Shown: positions 33,139 to 45,935, counted from the stretch's first letter. The stretch: DNA of 64,000 bases from Adenophora triphylla var. japonica (GCA_022495995.1 JAFEMH010001450.1:186001-250000); one strand, 5' to 3'. The notes: generated from the sequence alone by a model not told the origin. Numbers and translations: made by a program.

Positions 33139-35162
33139 TGTAAGTACCCAAATCTGGCTCATGCCTTCCGGTTAATTTTCCCGGCAATTCCGGTAATTTT
33201 TCCGGTAATTCCTCGGACTTTCCTACAGTTCCGAAATAATTTCAGAAATGTTCCAAGACTTTTAAGGGCTGAAGGGAATGCTTGGTGATTAAGAAACACG
33301 TTTTTCTTAATCCCAAAACCCTTCTAGAAGACTGCCACCTTGCATGTTTCTAGAAGAATCTGGAAGTGGCTACTTATGTCGTGCGACATAATAGGCCATG
33401 AAAATTTCTAGAAGCTTGCCACCTTGCATGTTTCTAGAAGAATCTGGAAGTGGCTACTTATGTCGTGCGACATAATAGGCCATGAAAACTTCTAGAAGCT
33501 TGCCACCTTGCATGTTTCTAGAAGAATCTGGAAGTGGCTTCTTATGTCGTGCGACATAATAGGCCATGGAAAGTTCTAGAAGGTTGCCACCTTGCATGTT
33601 TCTAGAAGGAAAACAGTTATGGCTTGTTATGTCGTGCGACATAACAAGCCCATGCAGGCAGCCTATAAATAGAGGCCTTCACCTCTCATTTGGGACACAC
33701 CTTTTCCACCCCTCAGTCCCCCTCTATAGGGAATACGTCCAGAAGTATCCTCTCTCCTCACATACCCCCCAAATCACACTAATCCTCCCAAAATCAATCA
33801 CATACAAACTTCCCACACACACACTTCATATACACATCAAGAATCAAGGAGTTTTCAAGGAACCAAGGCTCAATCTCAGCCCCGGAGGTTGCTGTTTTGA
33901 AGGCCCCTATATCTAACTTGATATAGGGAGTCGTGGTCTTCAAGGGTAACGATTTTCTACCCTTTTCCACTTTCTATTTTCCTTTTAATGTGAAATCTCT
34001 ATGCTAAATGCGTTGATAATATAGTATTCTGATTAAAGTTGCATACTTTAGTATTATATTGCCCATATCCACATCTGATTTCATCACATTTCATGTAAAA
34101 GCCCCGGTTTGGCTTGGTTTTGCATGAACACTCAAGATGAGTGTGGATTCCTCATATCCACACCCTCTTGAAGCGTTCATTATTGATAAACATGCTCTCT
34201 GAGATTTGTTTGTGAAGTAACTTGACCATTTTGGTGCCTTGTTACCTCTGCAAATCTCAGCTGTTTAGGCTTCTGCAAAATGGCTTGTTATGTCACGCGA
34301 CATAGGCAGCCTATGTCACGCGACATAAGTAGCCGCTTGCATTCCTCATCTTTTTCAGCTGTAATCTGATGTTTGCCTTTTCTAATGCATCAATTTGCAT
34401 TTAAACTAAAACATTTTCATACAGAGCAGCATCATTTGCATTAAAAGAATATCTTTTTCACCAAAAATGTCATCTTTTCACTAAAGTGTCATTTTTATAC
34501 ATTCCCCCATGTCCCCATTAGTAACCTTGGAACGGACCGGTGTAAAAGATCCTATCTTTACATCGTTCCTTCCATTAAAGGTTCCACGATTTCTTTAGAA
34601 AGGGACAACCTTGAACCCTATATCTCCAATTATCGCTTAAGATCGAGTGAGAAGCATCTATATGAGCTCGACCGTCTTAAAGCGTAGGATTGATGGGCTA
34701 AGGACCTTCCTTTTCTAAAGAACCTCATATTTGACTATAAAGAGAGTCATTCTCTCGATCACGCAAGTCCCAAGGTCCAAAAATGCGATGATCACAAGTT
34801 CAAGATGAGGGCGGGATCATAATCCCGAATACATAAAATTCAAGAAATCCCGAGCGACAACCAATAAATGGTTTGTACGTCCGGAAGACGACTTGGGACA
34901 TTCCCTCCTTATTTTCAAACACATGCACACAAGAAAGCACGCAAGCAAGCACGATTAATGGGATCTTGGGAGACTTGCTCCGGCAAGGCACCTTGGGTGA
35001 ACGACGATCCGTTCTTCCCAAGGGGTAACTTAACCTCCGAAACCGTAAAACCTTTTTTTCAAAGTTTTGAGGTAATCAAAATGGCGTGGCGACTCCGTTT
35101 TTCAAATTAAACCGGATGTCTTCAAACTCGCGTGAATTCCACAATTTGGGCACACATTCACA
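33139..35162 (+). repeat. LTR of element F, left copy (5' LTR)
   Basis: 2024 bp. The copy at about 33390-33600 has three 83-bp tandem repeats (gcttgccaccttgcatg..., each with one palindrome) against two in the right LTR; this explains the 86-bp length difference. PBS-like tggcgactc lies at 35087-35095, 67 bp from the LTR end. TGTCACGCGACA occurs twice downstream of the TATA box (34291-34302, 34314-34325). Confidence 0.95.
33377..33671 (+). promoter_or_regulatory. U3 promoter of LTR F: four TGTCGTGCGACA palindromes before the TATA box
   Basis: Copies at 33377-33388, 33461-33472, 33545-33556 and 33630-33641. The last is the centre of a 30-bp inverted repeat (33621-33650, arms ggcttgttat and ataacaagcc). 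It is 13 bp from TATAAATA (33664-33671). Confidence 0.7.
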
Positions 35163-35165
35163 GTT

Positions 35166-35183
35166 TGGCGACTCATTGGGAAA
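35166..35183 (+). other. Primer-binding site of element F (variant)
   Basis: TGGCGACTCATTGGGAAA starts three bases after the LTR. The first nine bases equal the PBS of A, B and C; the rest differs (ATTGGGAAA against TGCTGGGGA). Either the site has mutated or a related tRNA is used. Confidence 0.7.
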
Positions 35184-37441
35184 TCCCAAAGGAGAAAAGC
35201 TTTTATTTTCAAAACAAAAATCGATACTCGGTATATAGGTGGAAACCACTTGCCCTTCCTGTACACTCCCTGATGTGGGAGTTGGGATAACCGGTGGTTT
35301 AACAATCCCACGTACCAGTATCCCTTTTCGAAAAAAATTTTTTGAAAAAATAAAAGAAAGTTTTTCCCTTTGAGCGGGTTAGACTCCCGTCGCCGATTTC
35401 ATTAATCGTGCTTGCTTTCTTTACCTTGCATTGTATCATTTGCATCTTGGAATCTGTGCATACTTTGAACGGGAAACAACCCGAAAAAATAGCAAAAGGA
35501 GTGGAACCTGGAAAATTGATCCATGCAGTCGTACGGCTCAATCCTCCTTGGATTCCCGACTCCGACCTCGGGCAATTCCACCAGAAAATCATGGTTAATC
35601 TGGGCCCTAGCGGCTTGGGGCTACTCACCCATGACTCGATCGGGCTCCTTAAAATTTACGTGCTTATGTGCTGCATTTTTCCCGTCCCGAAAATCATTCC
35701 TTTAAAAAACATTATGAAAATCTCTGTTTTAACTCAAAAAGGAACATTTTTAGGAGACCGCACACTACGCGCACCTGATATATCCTGTACACTTTGCACG
35801 CACGTCCTTCAAACCCGAGGGTGGTTCCACTCGCAGCCACGGACAAACTTTACGATGCTCCTGCTCGCACGGAATCATTCCAACCTCCCCATGGCAGCCA
35901 GTGTCGACCAATGCACAGTCCGTGTCACACGTTTCAAAAAACCGTGACTTTTGGTTGGTTTTTGGTCTAGTCCATGTCATATAGCCCAGTTGCATACCCT
36001 CGTGAAGGACAAGCCTTAGTTCATAACGGAAGCCAAGATTTTCGCTCAAGCGGAACTCTGCCAAAATTCCGACAAGGAAAAATTGGCGAGATCATGACTC
36101 CGACATTGACTATTGACCTTGACCTGCACGGAATGCGTAAGAGTCAAGACCGAGTCTTTGCCAACAAATCAAAAGATCTTTCGCTCAAGCGAAGCTCGCT
36201 AAAATTCCGACAAGGAAAAATTGGCAAGATCTTGACCCGCATTGACTTCGATTCTAACTCACGCCCGGCGTATGCAACGAAGTTCAATGTGACACCGTGT
36301 CATCCGGCTTTTGCCGCCCGACCCATGCCTATTATCTTCTCGACATTACCGAAAGTCAAAACGTCATTCGCTCAAGCGAAATTCTGCGCAAAATTCTATC
36401 AAGGCGTAAAGACGAGACTTTCCCGGTATTGCCTTGACTATAATCCGCATCGCTCGTGCGTTGAAAGTTCCTATGACCCGCTAGACCCGTTAGGAGCGTT
36501 CTTTACTCTCGGTCGGTGGGATCCGCGTGCCCTATAGGACCCTCGCCCGGGGCTGTCCACCCTGGGAGGTCGAAATACAGGTGGAATACGAGGGGCTTAT
36601 AGACGTAGTGACGAAACCCACTGATCCAGGATCTAGAGTAGTTGCGAAAAGGAAGGGCAAACCCCCCTTTTCCAACCAAATAGGAATAAATAAAAGACAT
36701 GATTTTAAGTAAACTTGAACAATTAATGTAATCATAATTGCATTTTCTTATCTCTGATATCCCTAATCGAGACCTCCTCGGTCCGATTTTCGATTTTCCT
36801 ATCCCGACCTTTCATGGTCAAATCCTTAATCGGGACCTCCTCGGTCCGATTTTCGATTTTCCTATCCCGACCTTTCATGGTCAAATCCTTAATCGGGACC
36901 TCCTCGGTCCAATTTCAGATTTTTCATCTCGACCTTTCATGGTCAAACCCTTAATTGAGACCTCCTCGGTCCGATTTCCGATTTCCCTGTCTCGACCTTT
37001 CATGGTCAAACCCTTAATCGAGACCTCCTCGGTCCGATTTTCGATCTTCCATCTCCCGACCTTTCATGGTCAAATTCCTAGTCGAGACCTCCTCGGTCCG
37101 ATCTCCAATTTCTGATCTCGACCTTTCAAGGTCTCATCTTTTCCGATCAATTAGGATTAGGAGAAAATGTGTTTTGAGTAAAACTTAAGCGATAAGTGCA
37201 TGTTACTTGAGCCTTTAGCCTAAACACTTACCTCCGAGTCTAAATCTTACCTACCTTCGAGTCTAAACCTTACCTTATCTCCGAGCCTAAACCTTGTCTA
37301 TCCCTTTCCCGCAGTGAGAAAGAAGTGTGCGAGAATACCGGGCCGCCGGCTTTTCAAAGGCGTAAAACCTTAGGCGTAATCGTCAAAAAGTCGAATGGCA
37401 AGATTTGGATGTAAAAACAAAATGAGGGTGCAGGAAATCAG
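35184..37441 (+). other. Leader of element F with conserved leader block and two repeat arrays
   Basis: Three copies of a segment with CGCTCAAGCG and AAATTCCGACAAGGAAAAAT lie at 36040-36400. The conserved leader block is at 36530-36700. A 63-bp tandem array (about six units with GACCTTTCATGGTCAAA and GGGACCTCCTCGGTCCGATT) lies at 36760-37130. A 179-codon frame at 35408-35947 has no recognisable domain and I leave it uncalled. Confidence 0.6.
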
Positions 37442-38830
37442 ATGGTTAGGAAGGAAGAGTTAGTTCTGGCTTTGGAAAGCGCCCATAAGGTTCATCAGGA
37501 ACAGCAAGCCATGCTTATTGACGCACTCCGTCGTCATGGAGTTCAGGTCGCAGTTGAGTCGAACGGTTCTCTGGTGGTAGTCGAAGATGAGACTTCGTAA
37601 ACAAGTGATTTCAAAGTCCCTTCATCCTATAACCAAGACCCCCAACCTATAACCAATACCTTCCTCCATCCACATATGATCCCTTGTCAAGGACCACTTC
37701 TCCTCGGCCCTTTCCAACATCCCACTCATCCGGCTTCATTGCCCTCGCCCTCGTAACGGATTGGGCTTCACCCCGCCACCTCTCTCGCCCAAAGAATACC
37801 GCGCTTTACGCTCCGGCTTTGCATAATCAATTTGAGTTATGTGGCTATGTTCAAGCCCCTATACCCACCTCGAATGCACCATGAGTTGCCAAAAGAAAAT
37901 CTGGATGATTCAAGTTTCCAGCTGTCACCTACCGGACTTAATGAATTCAGCCGTCAGTTTGCTACTGTGGTTCCCTCTACTGATAAGAGTCCTGTTGCGA
38001 GTGCCGGTAACTCGAGAGTCCCCGTTGACCCCCATGTGGCAATATTGATGGAACAAGTGAAACAAATGCAAGAGAAGTTTGACTTCATGATGAGTATCAA
38101 TACTCCCTTGACCCCGCACGTCGAACTGTGCAAGGAAATGACTCCACCAAGCATGACCCAATGCCACTAGCACCAAACAGCAACCGTACCCATGTCAGCA
38201 CCAGTTCCTCATAAAGGAAAGAGTGTCGTAGCCTCCTTCAGCCAAATCCAACAATGGAACCAATTGGACAATGGGAATCTGAGTTTTGAGAACAACAATG
38301 TCTCCCGCAAACCCCGCTCCCTTCATTTTGATAACATGGAAATGTCTTTAAGCAAGATGCTGGAAAAGCTGATGAAAGAAAAGCTGATAAAGCCACTGGA
38401 GAATTGGAAGCCCAAGAACCCCAACGTTCGGGTGGATGAGTCTAAGCATTGTCTTTTCCATAAATACCCTGGGCACAACACTGATGATTGCACCTATTTG
38501 AGGCATGAGATCCAGAAGTTGATAGAAAATGGGAAGCTCGAGAACCTCCATGGGCCAAAAATGTAAAGCTATGGTAAGAGGTCGATTCAGAGGTACAAGG
38601 TCGAAACGTCACCCGATGATTTTGGGATGCCCATGAGCAAAGTTTTCGATGATTTGGTGAAACGAGGTCTTCTCACACCTCTCGAGAATTATAAGCCAAG
38701 AAACCCCAAGAGAGTTGACAGACCAAGTTCGCGAGTACCACAAGCATTTTGGTCACGTGATGCATAAGTGTTTGGATCTCGAAGAAAGAAATTCAGTGGC
38801 TGATCTACGAAGGAAAGCTCAAGCTCCCTG
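37442..38830 (+). pseudogene. gag: Gag of element F: fragmented, core deleted, knuckle module duplicated
   Basis: An N-terminal piece (37442-37600) starts MVRKEELVLALESAHKVHQE and matches the gag helix of C before a TAA. A second piece (about 37830-38170) contains SRVPVDPHVAILMEQVKQMQ, equivalent to the PHMAWLIEKMKDMQ segment before the core in C. The core is missing and sequence resumes at 38192 with APVPHKGKSV, HFDNMEMSLSKMLEKLM and CLFHKYPGHNTDDC (38450-38491), ending at a stop (38564-38566). A second decayed module follows (DDFGMPMSKVFDDLVKRG, YHKHFGHVMHKC) up to about 38830. Loss of the core together with duplication of the CHHC module parallels B. Confidence 0.8.
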
Positions 38831-41798
38831 GCAGTCCAACCCGCGAAGAGTAGCTAGACTAGGGTCTACTTATCCTTAAGTAAGATTAAAAAAAAAAAAA
38901 AAGAGAAAAGAATATAGTCACTCAGTCAACCTTCGTAGGTTTTAGTACTTTTCTTTTTCAATCAAGTCCTCTACGGACATTGTATTTAATCTTCAATTTT
39001 CTATAAAAGAGTCTTTTTCTTTTCTTACTAGACTTAAGACATTATTTGCACACCTACATTACATTTAATGAAATGGTTTTATTTCATATGATCACTTGCA
39101 TTGCTCAACAAATAATCTCTCGAAATAATTCACGTTCCGATTAATCAGTGTGAGAAAGTCAACTAATGCCTTCCCCATACACTTTCCTTACCTCACAAAA
39201 AAAAGCCTTCACTAAACCATACACTTTCCCAATCATGCCCTCACCTTCACCTTGACCAAGTCAATGACGGCGGCATATTCAACGGACAACAAAAGACCAC
39301 TCAGCTTAGAAAGATTGACCCCGTGTCGGCAACAATCTAGGAGCCTGCCTTCGACCTCAAAGATGTCAAGAAAAATTCAAGCAGGGGCTCGCCTTGGCCC
39401 TCAAGTGCTTCGGAAAATAAAGAAAAAAATGCAAAGTGCAAAAGAGTAATACCCAAATTAGGCCGAAAATCCCAAAAAGGGCGGTCTAGGCAAAAACATG
39501 GTTGCACATATATATAAAAAAAAGAAAAAATGAGGCCAAGGACCCAAGACCACCAATCATAAGTTTGACGGACACAAAGTCAAAGCTCGAAGAACAAAAG
39601 TTGTCGATAACAATGGGGCGGCCAAAGCAAAGCCAGCATTTCATAAGCCTGTAGGCACGTGCAAATCCTTTCTCCCCTAATGAAAGAGGAAGCAATCAGA
39701 AGCAGCCGTCCAAGAATGACTTGGTCAAGGAATCATCCCGAGGCCCAAGCCTCACCATCCAATCTTTTCATCCGAGCCTTTTCACTAAAGGAACCACAAA
39801 TCCCATTTCCCAAAGCCCAAACACACCGGCCAAGGCCGAACTACGGCGACCCGAGCTCCTCACAACGAGGGGAACGTAGGCAACCAAGAATGGTCCGGTC
39901 ATAAACATATCCAAATTCCCGAAAACCCGGTCTCATCAAATGACCTCTCCCATAAACACAGTCAGATTCCAGAAAACCCGGTCTCATTAGTGACCTCCCT
40001 ATACACAAACCTTTCTTTCACACCAGCCAACCTTGATCCGTGACACTGGTTGACTTTCTCCTCATGATTAATAAGAATGTCTTTCTTCATATCGAGATTA
40101 ATGGTTGAATAACCCGAACATCAATAAAGGGTTTTAAGCAATCTTGTGATCATCGTAAATAAAACAAGTTTTCGATGTCTTGACAAGTCTTCTTTCTACA
40201 TCTTAGGAAAGATAGTGCTAAACACCGATTTTCCGTCGCCAGGGCTTCCATACACTTTTACCAACCTTTCTACGCTTATACTCTCTCAAAAGAGTCAAAC
40301 CGAAAGCGAGTTTTGTGCCTACATCGAATAAGGCCATCGGAATAACACAAAATCGGGATATATTCCCACCTTTCGAAAAATATGCCCCTGTATGTATTTC
40401 TGATAATCTTTTCTTTCAAATCTTCTTAAGGTTGACTGATTGACTAAAGAAAATAAAAAAAAAAGAGAGAGAGAGAGAAGGATAGGTTTTCCCTCTTCTG
40501 CCACAATTCGCATTAGGGCTGTCCCGAAACTTTGTCAAAGCATTCCTTTAAACTGGGGCTTCTTTAGCCATTTTTGGGATTCACATCGGATTCTTCACTA
40601 GGTCCCTAGATGGATTCAGTTTTGGTCAAATCAACCTCAGGATCACTTCCGCAGTACCAATCATATTGGGATATTCGCTAGGTTATCAGATTGGGGCTTC
40701 ATTAAGTCATTTCTTCAAAACCTAAGACTTCGCCTGCCCAGTTCATCCAACCGGGGCTTTGCCAATGAAAGGATCTTTCCTTGCTTTAATAAGGCATGGG
40801 GCTTCGCAGAAAGTTTTCTTCTTAGGCCGGGGTTTCGATAAGTCGCATCCACTCCTCAAAGAGAGGTTTGGTCACTATGACATCTGCTTTAGTCTTTGGT
40901 TATAAAAGCCTGTCGACATCAGCTTCAAATGCCAGAGTGTGAGAAAGGAACATTCATCGAAACCCGAAGTTTAAACCCGGCCCCAAATTTCAAGAGGGAA
41001 TTCTAGTCCACGTTGACAAAATCTCAAGAATAACAGAAGCCCACCCGCACCCAAAGGATACAACCCCACCTCGCTTGAAACCCGTCTTAAACACATTCTA
41101 TATGTACATCCGCACTCAGCCTCTACCATTGTTTCCAAGAAGAAACCACCCCTAGGCTCAAGTAACGTGCCAATTGCTAATAATACGTTTTCTCCCAAAA
41201 GCGCCTTCCGTTACTTTCGATAATGCCAGCTACAGCTTTCCTAATTGTCAAAAATCCAACTTAAGATACCTCTATCACGAATAGTGAAGTATGCTTAAGT
41301 TCTTCTAGCTTTAGCTCCTCTATCTCTCGTCAAAAGAGATAGCGCCGCAAGCTTTAGTCTTCGTTATTTCCGTCATAAAGAAATAACGTCATCCAGCCTT
41401 TAGCTCCCTCTATCTCTCGTCAAAAGAGATAGCGCCGTAAGCTTTAGCTTCCGTTAGAATGAAATAATGTCGTGACAACCTCCATTAATTGTCAAAACTC
41501 TCAAGGATCCTAGACATCGTTCCTAACCGTCTAGATGATGTTTGAACTACGATCAAGGCTTGATTCCTCCGGATACGTAGGTAGCCTTTCATAAAAAGGT
41601 TCAGCCATCCGACCACTTTGGTCACCTTTTTCTTTCCCCATTCCTCAATGGTGCGTAAGCTTTTCATAAATGTCCAATTTTATGACCACATTGGTCACAC
41701 CCCTTTGATTTGGCACATTCTTATGAAGGATTGGTTGTTTGACCTCCTAGGTCACCCCCGTTTCCATCCTTATAGGAAGGGACCAAATATCTCTTTGC
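38831..41798. other. Non-coding interval between gag and the antisense accessory module in element F
   Basis: Holds the two conserved blocks shared with A and B in inverted order (39020-39170; 39845-40310, including GAGCTCCTC and GGGGAACGTAGGCAACC). Short duplications of a ctctatctctcgtcaaaaga unit lie at 41318-41425. No pol homology or supported ORF was found. Confidence 0.55.
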
Positions 41799-41945
41799 CA
41801 TTGTCCCAAGGAGGCCGTAGGTGACCTCTTTTGGTCACCCAATTCCAACTCCGTGTCTCGCAATTCCATTCCAGCCCAAAGGCATTAAAAAGCACAAGCC
41901 AAAGCTTAATGAGTCGCGCGACATAACAAGCCATGTCGTGCGACA
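41799..41945 (-). promoter_or_regulatory. Putative promoter of a lost second accessory gene of element F
   Basis: Paired palindromes AGTCGCGCGACA (41912-41923) and TGTCGTGCGACA (41934-41945), spaced 22 bp, lie downstream of the minus-strand PMD gene. A minus-strand ATG at 41801-41799 opens MAKRYLVPSYKDG, vaguely like the KRY/HY starts of the second gene in A and E, but no DUF7745 body follows. I read this as a promoter that outlived its gene. Confidence 0.4.
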
Positions 41946-42304
41946 TAACAAGCCACATCGTACATCGACATCGCAATGTGTTGCTTTCCCTGTGGCAATC
42001 CCCGACATGTCAAAAGCTGCAAATACCATTCATACACTTCTCAAATGCATAGGAAGGTTCCCGTACCCCATACGTACACCCATCGCATTCGTATTCAAAC
42101 CAAAAATCCATTCAAGCCATTCAGTTCAAGCTAGTTACCCTACCATCATTTCATAAATGCATGCGACAAAAGGGATAGCAATGTACATTCAAACCAAAAT
42201 AGACCAAGTCTAAGAAATGTGCATAAGCAAAAAATAACAAGATGTGTTTTCCCCAAAAGGGGTACAATAGCCAAAAAGTCATAAATGTCTAGGGGGGAAG
42301 GGGG

Positions 42305-44729
42305 CTACTCTGAGTCATCTCCATCGTCCTCTCCATCATCATCTCCATCCTCGTCGTCATCCTCAGCCTCCTCTGGCTCATCGTCGGGATCGTCAGAAGG
42401 TGCCTCATAAGCTATGGTCTCCGTGCGATAATAATCATCAAGCTCGGTGATAAAAGTGGAGTCAAGCTCATAGTCCGTGGCCGTCTCGGCCCCACCATCC
42501 TCATCCTCATCATCATCATCAATCTCAATGGGTCTCGTGAAGAGGCACATTTGGCCTCTTCGTCCGAGGCGTCGGTCCACTAATGCCTCCGCCGGTGCCT
42601 CGCGTCATCGTAGCGACTCTTCTTCCTTCTCGCTGGCCAGTGGAGAGATATCGATCGAACCCCGTGATCGGCACCGATTCTTCCAAAAGCTCATACCTTT
42701 CTCGGAGCTTGCTAATCATGCCCACGCGCCGGTATAAGCCCCGGTCAAGTGCCCGTAAGCTCGAGCCGATACCTGCTACAAGCGCATAATAAGTGTCAAA
42801 ATGCATTTCTTGATAACAGAAGAGATGCAATCAATCCAAAAGACGTAAGGAGTAATACTTACAGATCTAGAACCTCGCGGGAGCACCCGTATGAGGATGA
42901 GTCTCGTGACATATCAATATGGGCTCGCCTCATGCGACCGCCACCCCGATAATCAATGAAAGTCGGGGCAAAGGAGGTCTAGCTACGTAGCGCCGAGGGT
43001 CCCGCACTGAGCACCATAACCAACCCCGGGTCCGCTGGGACCGAAGATGCCCGGCCACGTACAAAGTATAGTCCCCTCCCGTGTGTAGAGATGTGCCGCC
43101 AAGCCTACAATCGAGCATCTACATTCGCCAACCGGCGAGGCAGCCACATCCTAGCCGGTGGATCATCGTGGATCCGAGCATGCCTATTCGGCCCATGCCG
43201 TCTATACACCCTCTCTCCTAAATACAAGGCGTCTGCACAAACCCACTGCCAGAACTTGCGACACTCTGTCAAGTGCGCAGCGTGATCCAAATCCAGGTCA
43301 TCGTAACGGCCACCCATGGGAACATACTCACTCTCCGTGGAATCCTCTCAAGCACCTCGCCGTGTCATGATACGAGGCCGTAATCCCGCACCTCGAACCC
43401 TCCGGTGTCCTAGTTCTGCTTCCCCGGCATTCTTCATCCACCGTCTGAGAGCAGGAAAAGTGGTGGCAGGAAATTCATCCTTGATCCGCCACTCATAACA
43501 GCCTAAAATACTCGAAAGCCCAAGCCCGAAAAGAAGAAGAAGAAGTCAAAACAAGGAAAACATAGGGATAGAATGAAATGCGCAAAAGAAAAGAAGTCAA
43601 GGTGAGAGAATACCTCAAAAGCCAAGTGACAAGAAGTAAAATACTTCGCCTTCCTCTCGCCGACGTCATCTAGAGCCAAATACATCTCGCCTAAACCGGC
43701 CTCACCCCAGATAGATTCCCCACGGTGTCCTGTGCTCTCAAAAGCTCCAACAAATGAAGTCAAGGCAGTAGATGCGCCGTTAATAAACAAAGCATGTCGA
43801 GAAGCCCACCCATACAAAAGCCCTCGCTAATCTCTCGGCTCTCACCCGGCTCTCAACAGGTCATCAACGACAATGTAGTCCCCGCACCGCTCCCCAACCA
43901 AGCCATGTAGCACCCCCAACTCATATCCATTCCCCTTCTTGATCCGGGAACGAAACCAAGTAAGCCCATAAAATCGCATCGCAAGCATAGGTCGGGGCTC
44001 AACTCCCTACGCAGGCTCCTCTACGTAGAGCGGCTCATCCGTAAAGGGCGCCCCCGTGATGACCGCAAAGTCCAGCGAGTGACCGTCGTCTCACCCCAAG
44101 AGAAGTGAAACGAGTGAGTGGTCTCCCACCAAAACTCTCTGAATGCCCTCACCAGATCCACACTCCTCTGAGTGCCTCCGATGGCCTTCGCCATCTCAAA
44201 GAATTGCCCTAGCCCAGCAGCGTAAATCAAGCCCTTAGGCGAGTCCATCTGCTCCTGGCTACCCGGCAAGCTATCCCATAGCCTGCCAATCACCTCAGGG
44301 GAGCCACGGGTGCGCAATCCCTGCAAGAAAACATGGCACAAATATTAATATTTCGTGCTATTTCTTGAAATCGTCTCAAATGAAAAATAGGTCAAAACCT
44401 ATCATCTAAGAGCATGCATTCTAGTATCACATTTCCTAGGTCAATCTATGTTCACATGCCAGTTCATGTCAATTCATAGCACAGTCTGAAAAAAATCCAG
44501 TTCAAATCGATTTCACCCAAATCAAAATTTTTCAAAAAAAAAAAAAACCTAGGTTGCTTACCACATCCTTCTTCCTGACATCCGAAGTATGCTCATCGAG
44601 CTGTGGGTAGAAATCTCCTCTTGGTGCTTCCGGAAGAAATGGCCTTTGATTCCTTTGCACCCCCTTCCTTCGAGTAGCTAATTCGGCGTGTTGAGGAGCC
44701 CTTTTGGTCGGATAGAGCCTAGGAGGCAT
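42305..44729 (-). pseudogene. PMD accessory gene of element F, multi-exon, frameshifted
   Basis: Exon 1 (44729-44562) encodes MPPRLYPTKRAPQHAELATR and ends at a gtaag donor. Exon 2 (44321-43614) holds GSPEVIGRLWDSLPGSQEQ, KGLIYAAGLGQFFEMAKAIG, FWWETTHSFHFSWGETTVT, then after a one-base deletion near 44077 DFAVITGAPFTDEPLYVEE, and later NGASTALTSFVGAFES and WGEAGLGEMYLALDDVGERK. Exon 3 (from about 43530) resumes with AWAFEYF and, after another one-base shift, GCYEWRIKDEFPATTFPALR, then ALYLGERVYRRHGPN. A last exon ends in a strongly acidic tail (EDDDEDGDDDGEDDGDDSE) with stop at 42305. Several frame breaks make it inactive. The exon structure matches B and E. Confidence 0.8.
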
Positions 44730-44867
44730 TTTCCAAGTTGAATCGAACTAAAAAAGTTGTTTGATTTCTCTAGATCCCTCTCAAATCGCCCTCTGATGTT
44801 GCTCTCTCTCTTCTCGCCGTCGCCTCCCTCTCAATTTCAAGTTTAATTGATTTTCAAAATGGCGACT

Positions 44868-44916
44868 GTGCGATTTTTAATGAATCTGTCCACAGGGCCT
44901 ATTATGTCGTGCGACA
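44868..44916 (-). promoter_or_regulatory. Putative promoter of the F PMD gene with one family palindrome
   Basis: TGTCGTGCGACA (44905-44916), identical to the LTR F palindrome, is about 176 bp upstream of the minus-strand ATG at 44729. An AT-rich TTAAAAA follows about 30 bp downstream (near 44874-44880). Confidence 0.6.
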
Positions 44917-45284
44917 TACTAAGCCCCTGTGGCTGATTTTTACAATTTTGCCCCTGAAGGCTCCATTTTACAATTTTGTCCCCCGTAGGCCTCTTTTACC
45001 CTTTATGCCCCTGGCATTTCTAATCATTTTCAACCAAATTTTCCCTCCAGTACCCCCGAGGCCTATTTTACAAATTTACCTCTCGTGACTGGGCCTTATT
45101 TGCCCTTGGCATTTTCAATTTCATTTTTCAAATAATCGTGGTACATCCCGCTTTTTCTTTGCAAAAAAAAAAAAAAATAAAAAATTATTCGGGTGCGTCC
45201 CACTTTTCTTTACAAAAAAACTATTGATTCCTTCCAACTTCTCTGCAAAATCCAACCTTTTTCGCGATCTCCGTTATTGCCAGA

Positions 45285-45690
45285 TGAGATAACGTTTCCT
45301 CCGGGAAATCCTCCGTTATCGCCAAATGGGATAACGATTCCTCCGGGAAATTCTTCATTATCGCCAAATGGGATAACGATTCCTTCGGGAAATTCTTCGT
45401 TATCGCCAAATGGGATAACGATTCCTCCGGGAAATTCTCCGTTATTGCCAAATGGGATAACGATTCCTTCGGGAAATTCTCCGTTATTGCCAAATGGAAT
45501 AACGATTCCTCCGGAAAATCCTCCGTTATTGCCAAATGGGATAACGTTTCCTCAGGGAAATCCTACGTTATCGCCAAATGGGATAACGTTTCCTCAGGGA
45601 AATTCTACGTTATCGCCAAATGGGATAACGTTTCCTCCGGGAAATCCCCCGTTATTGCCAAATGGGATAATGTTTCTTGTTAAAAATTTC
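45285..45690. repeat. Minisatellite 1 of element F, about 43-bp unit
   Basis: Nine to ten units of ATAACGATTCCTCCGGGAAA plus TTCTCCGTTATCGCCAAATGGG. A 169-codon open frame here (NGITIPPGN repeats) is an effect of the repeat. Confidence 0.9.
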
Positions 45691-45719
45691 GCTATGGCCT
45701 AAGGCAATAACATTTTGCT

Positions 45720-45935
45720 TTATTTTGATCTCCGTTATTTCCGAATGACGGAATAATATTTCGACCTTTTTTCGCTTTATTTTGATCTCCGTTATTTCCG
45801 AATGACGGAATAATATTTCAACCTTTTTTTCGCTTTATTTCGATCTCCGTTATTTCCGAATGACGGAATAACATTTCGACCTTTTTTCGCTTTATTTCGA
45901 TCTCCGTTATTCCAAGGTGAAGGAATAACATTTCG
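45720..45935. repeat. Minisatellite 2 of element F, about 57-bp unit
   Basis: Four units with TCTCCGTTATTTCCGAATGA and CGGAATAACATTTCGACC. After it come two copies of a segment with GGATACGTAGGTAGCCT (about 45975 and 46078), also found near 41570. Confidence 0.88.

Noticed and set aside
33139..33671. The palindromes as a CRISPR-like array
   Set aside because: Plant nuclear DNA; units are long tandem duplications with near-identical spacers and lie in an LTR.
35408..35947. 179-codon ORF in the leader of F
   Set aside because: No recognisable domain and not conserved in the leaders of A, B, C or D.
36738..37115. 125-codon ORF with FHGQILNRDLLGPIF repeats
   Set aside because: Product of a 63-bp leader repeat whose unit is a multiple of three.
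42305..42830. A separate acidic-protein gene
   Set aside because: It is the last exon of the F PMD gene, matching the acidic tails of the other copies.
45193..45702. 169-codon ORF with NGITIPPGN repeats
   Set aside because: Product of a 43-bp minisatellite in element F; the units also stay partly open on the other strand.
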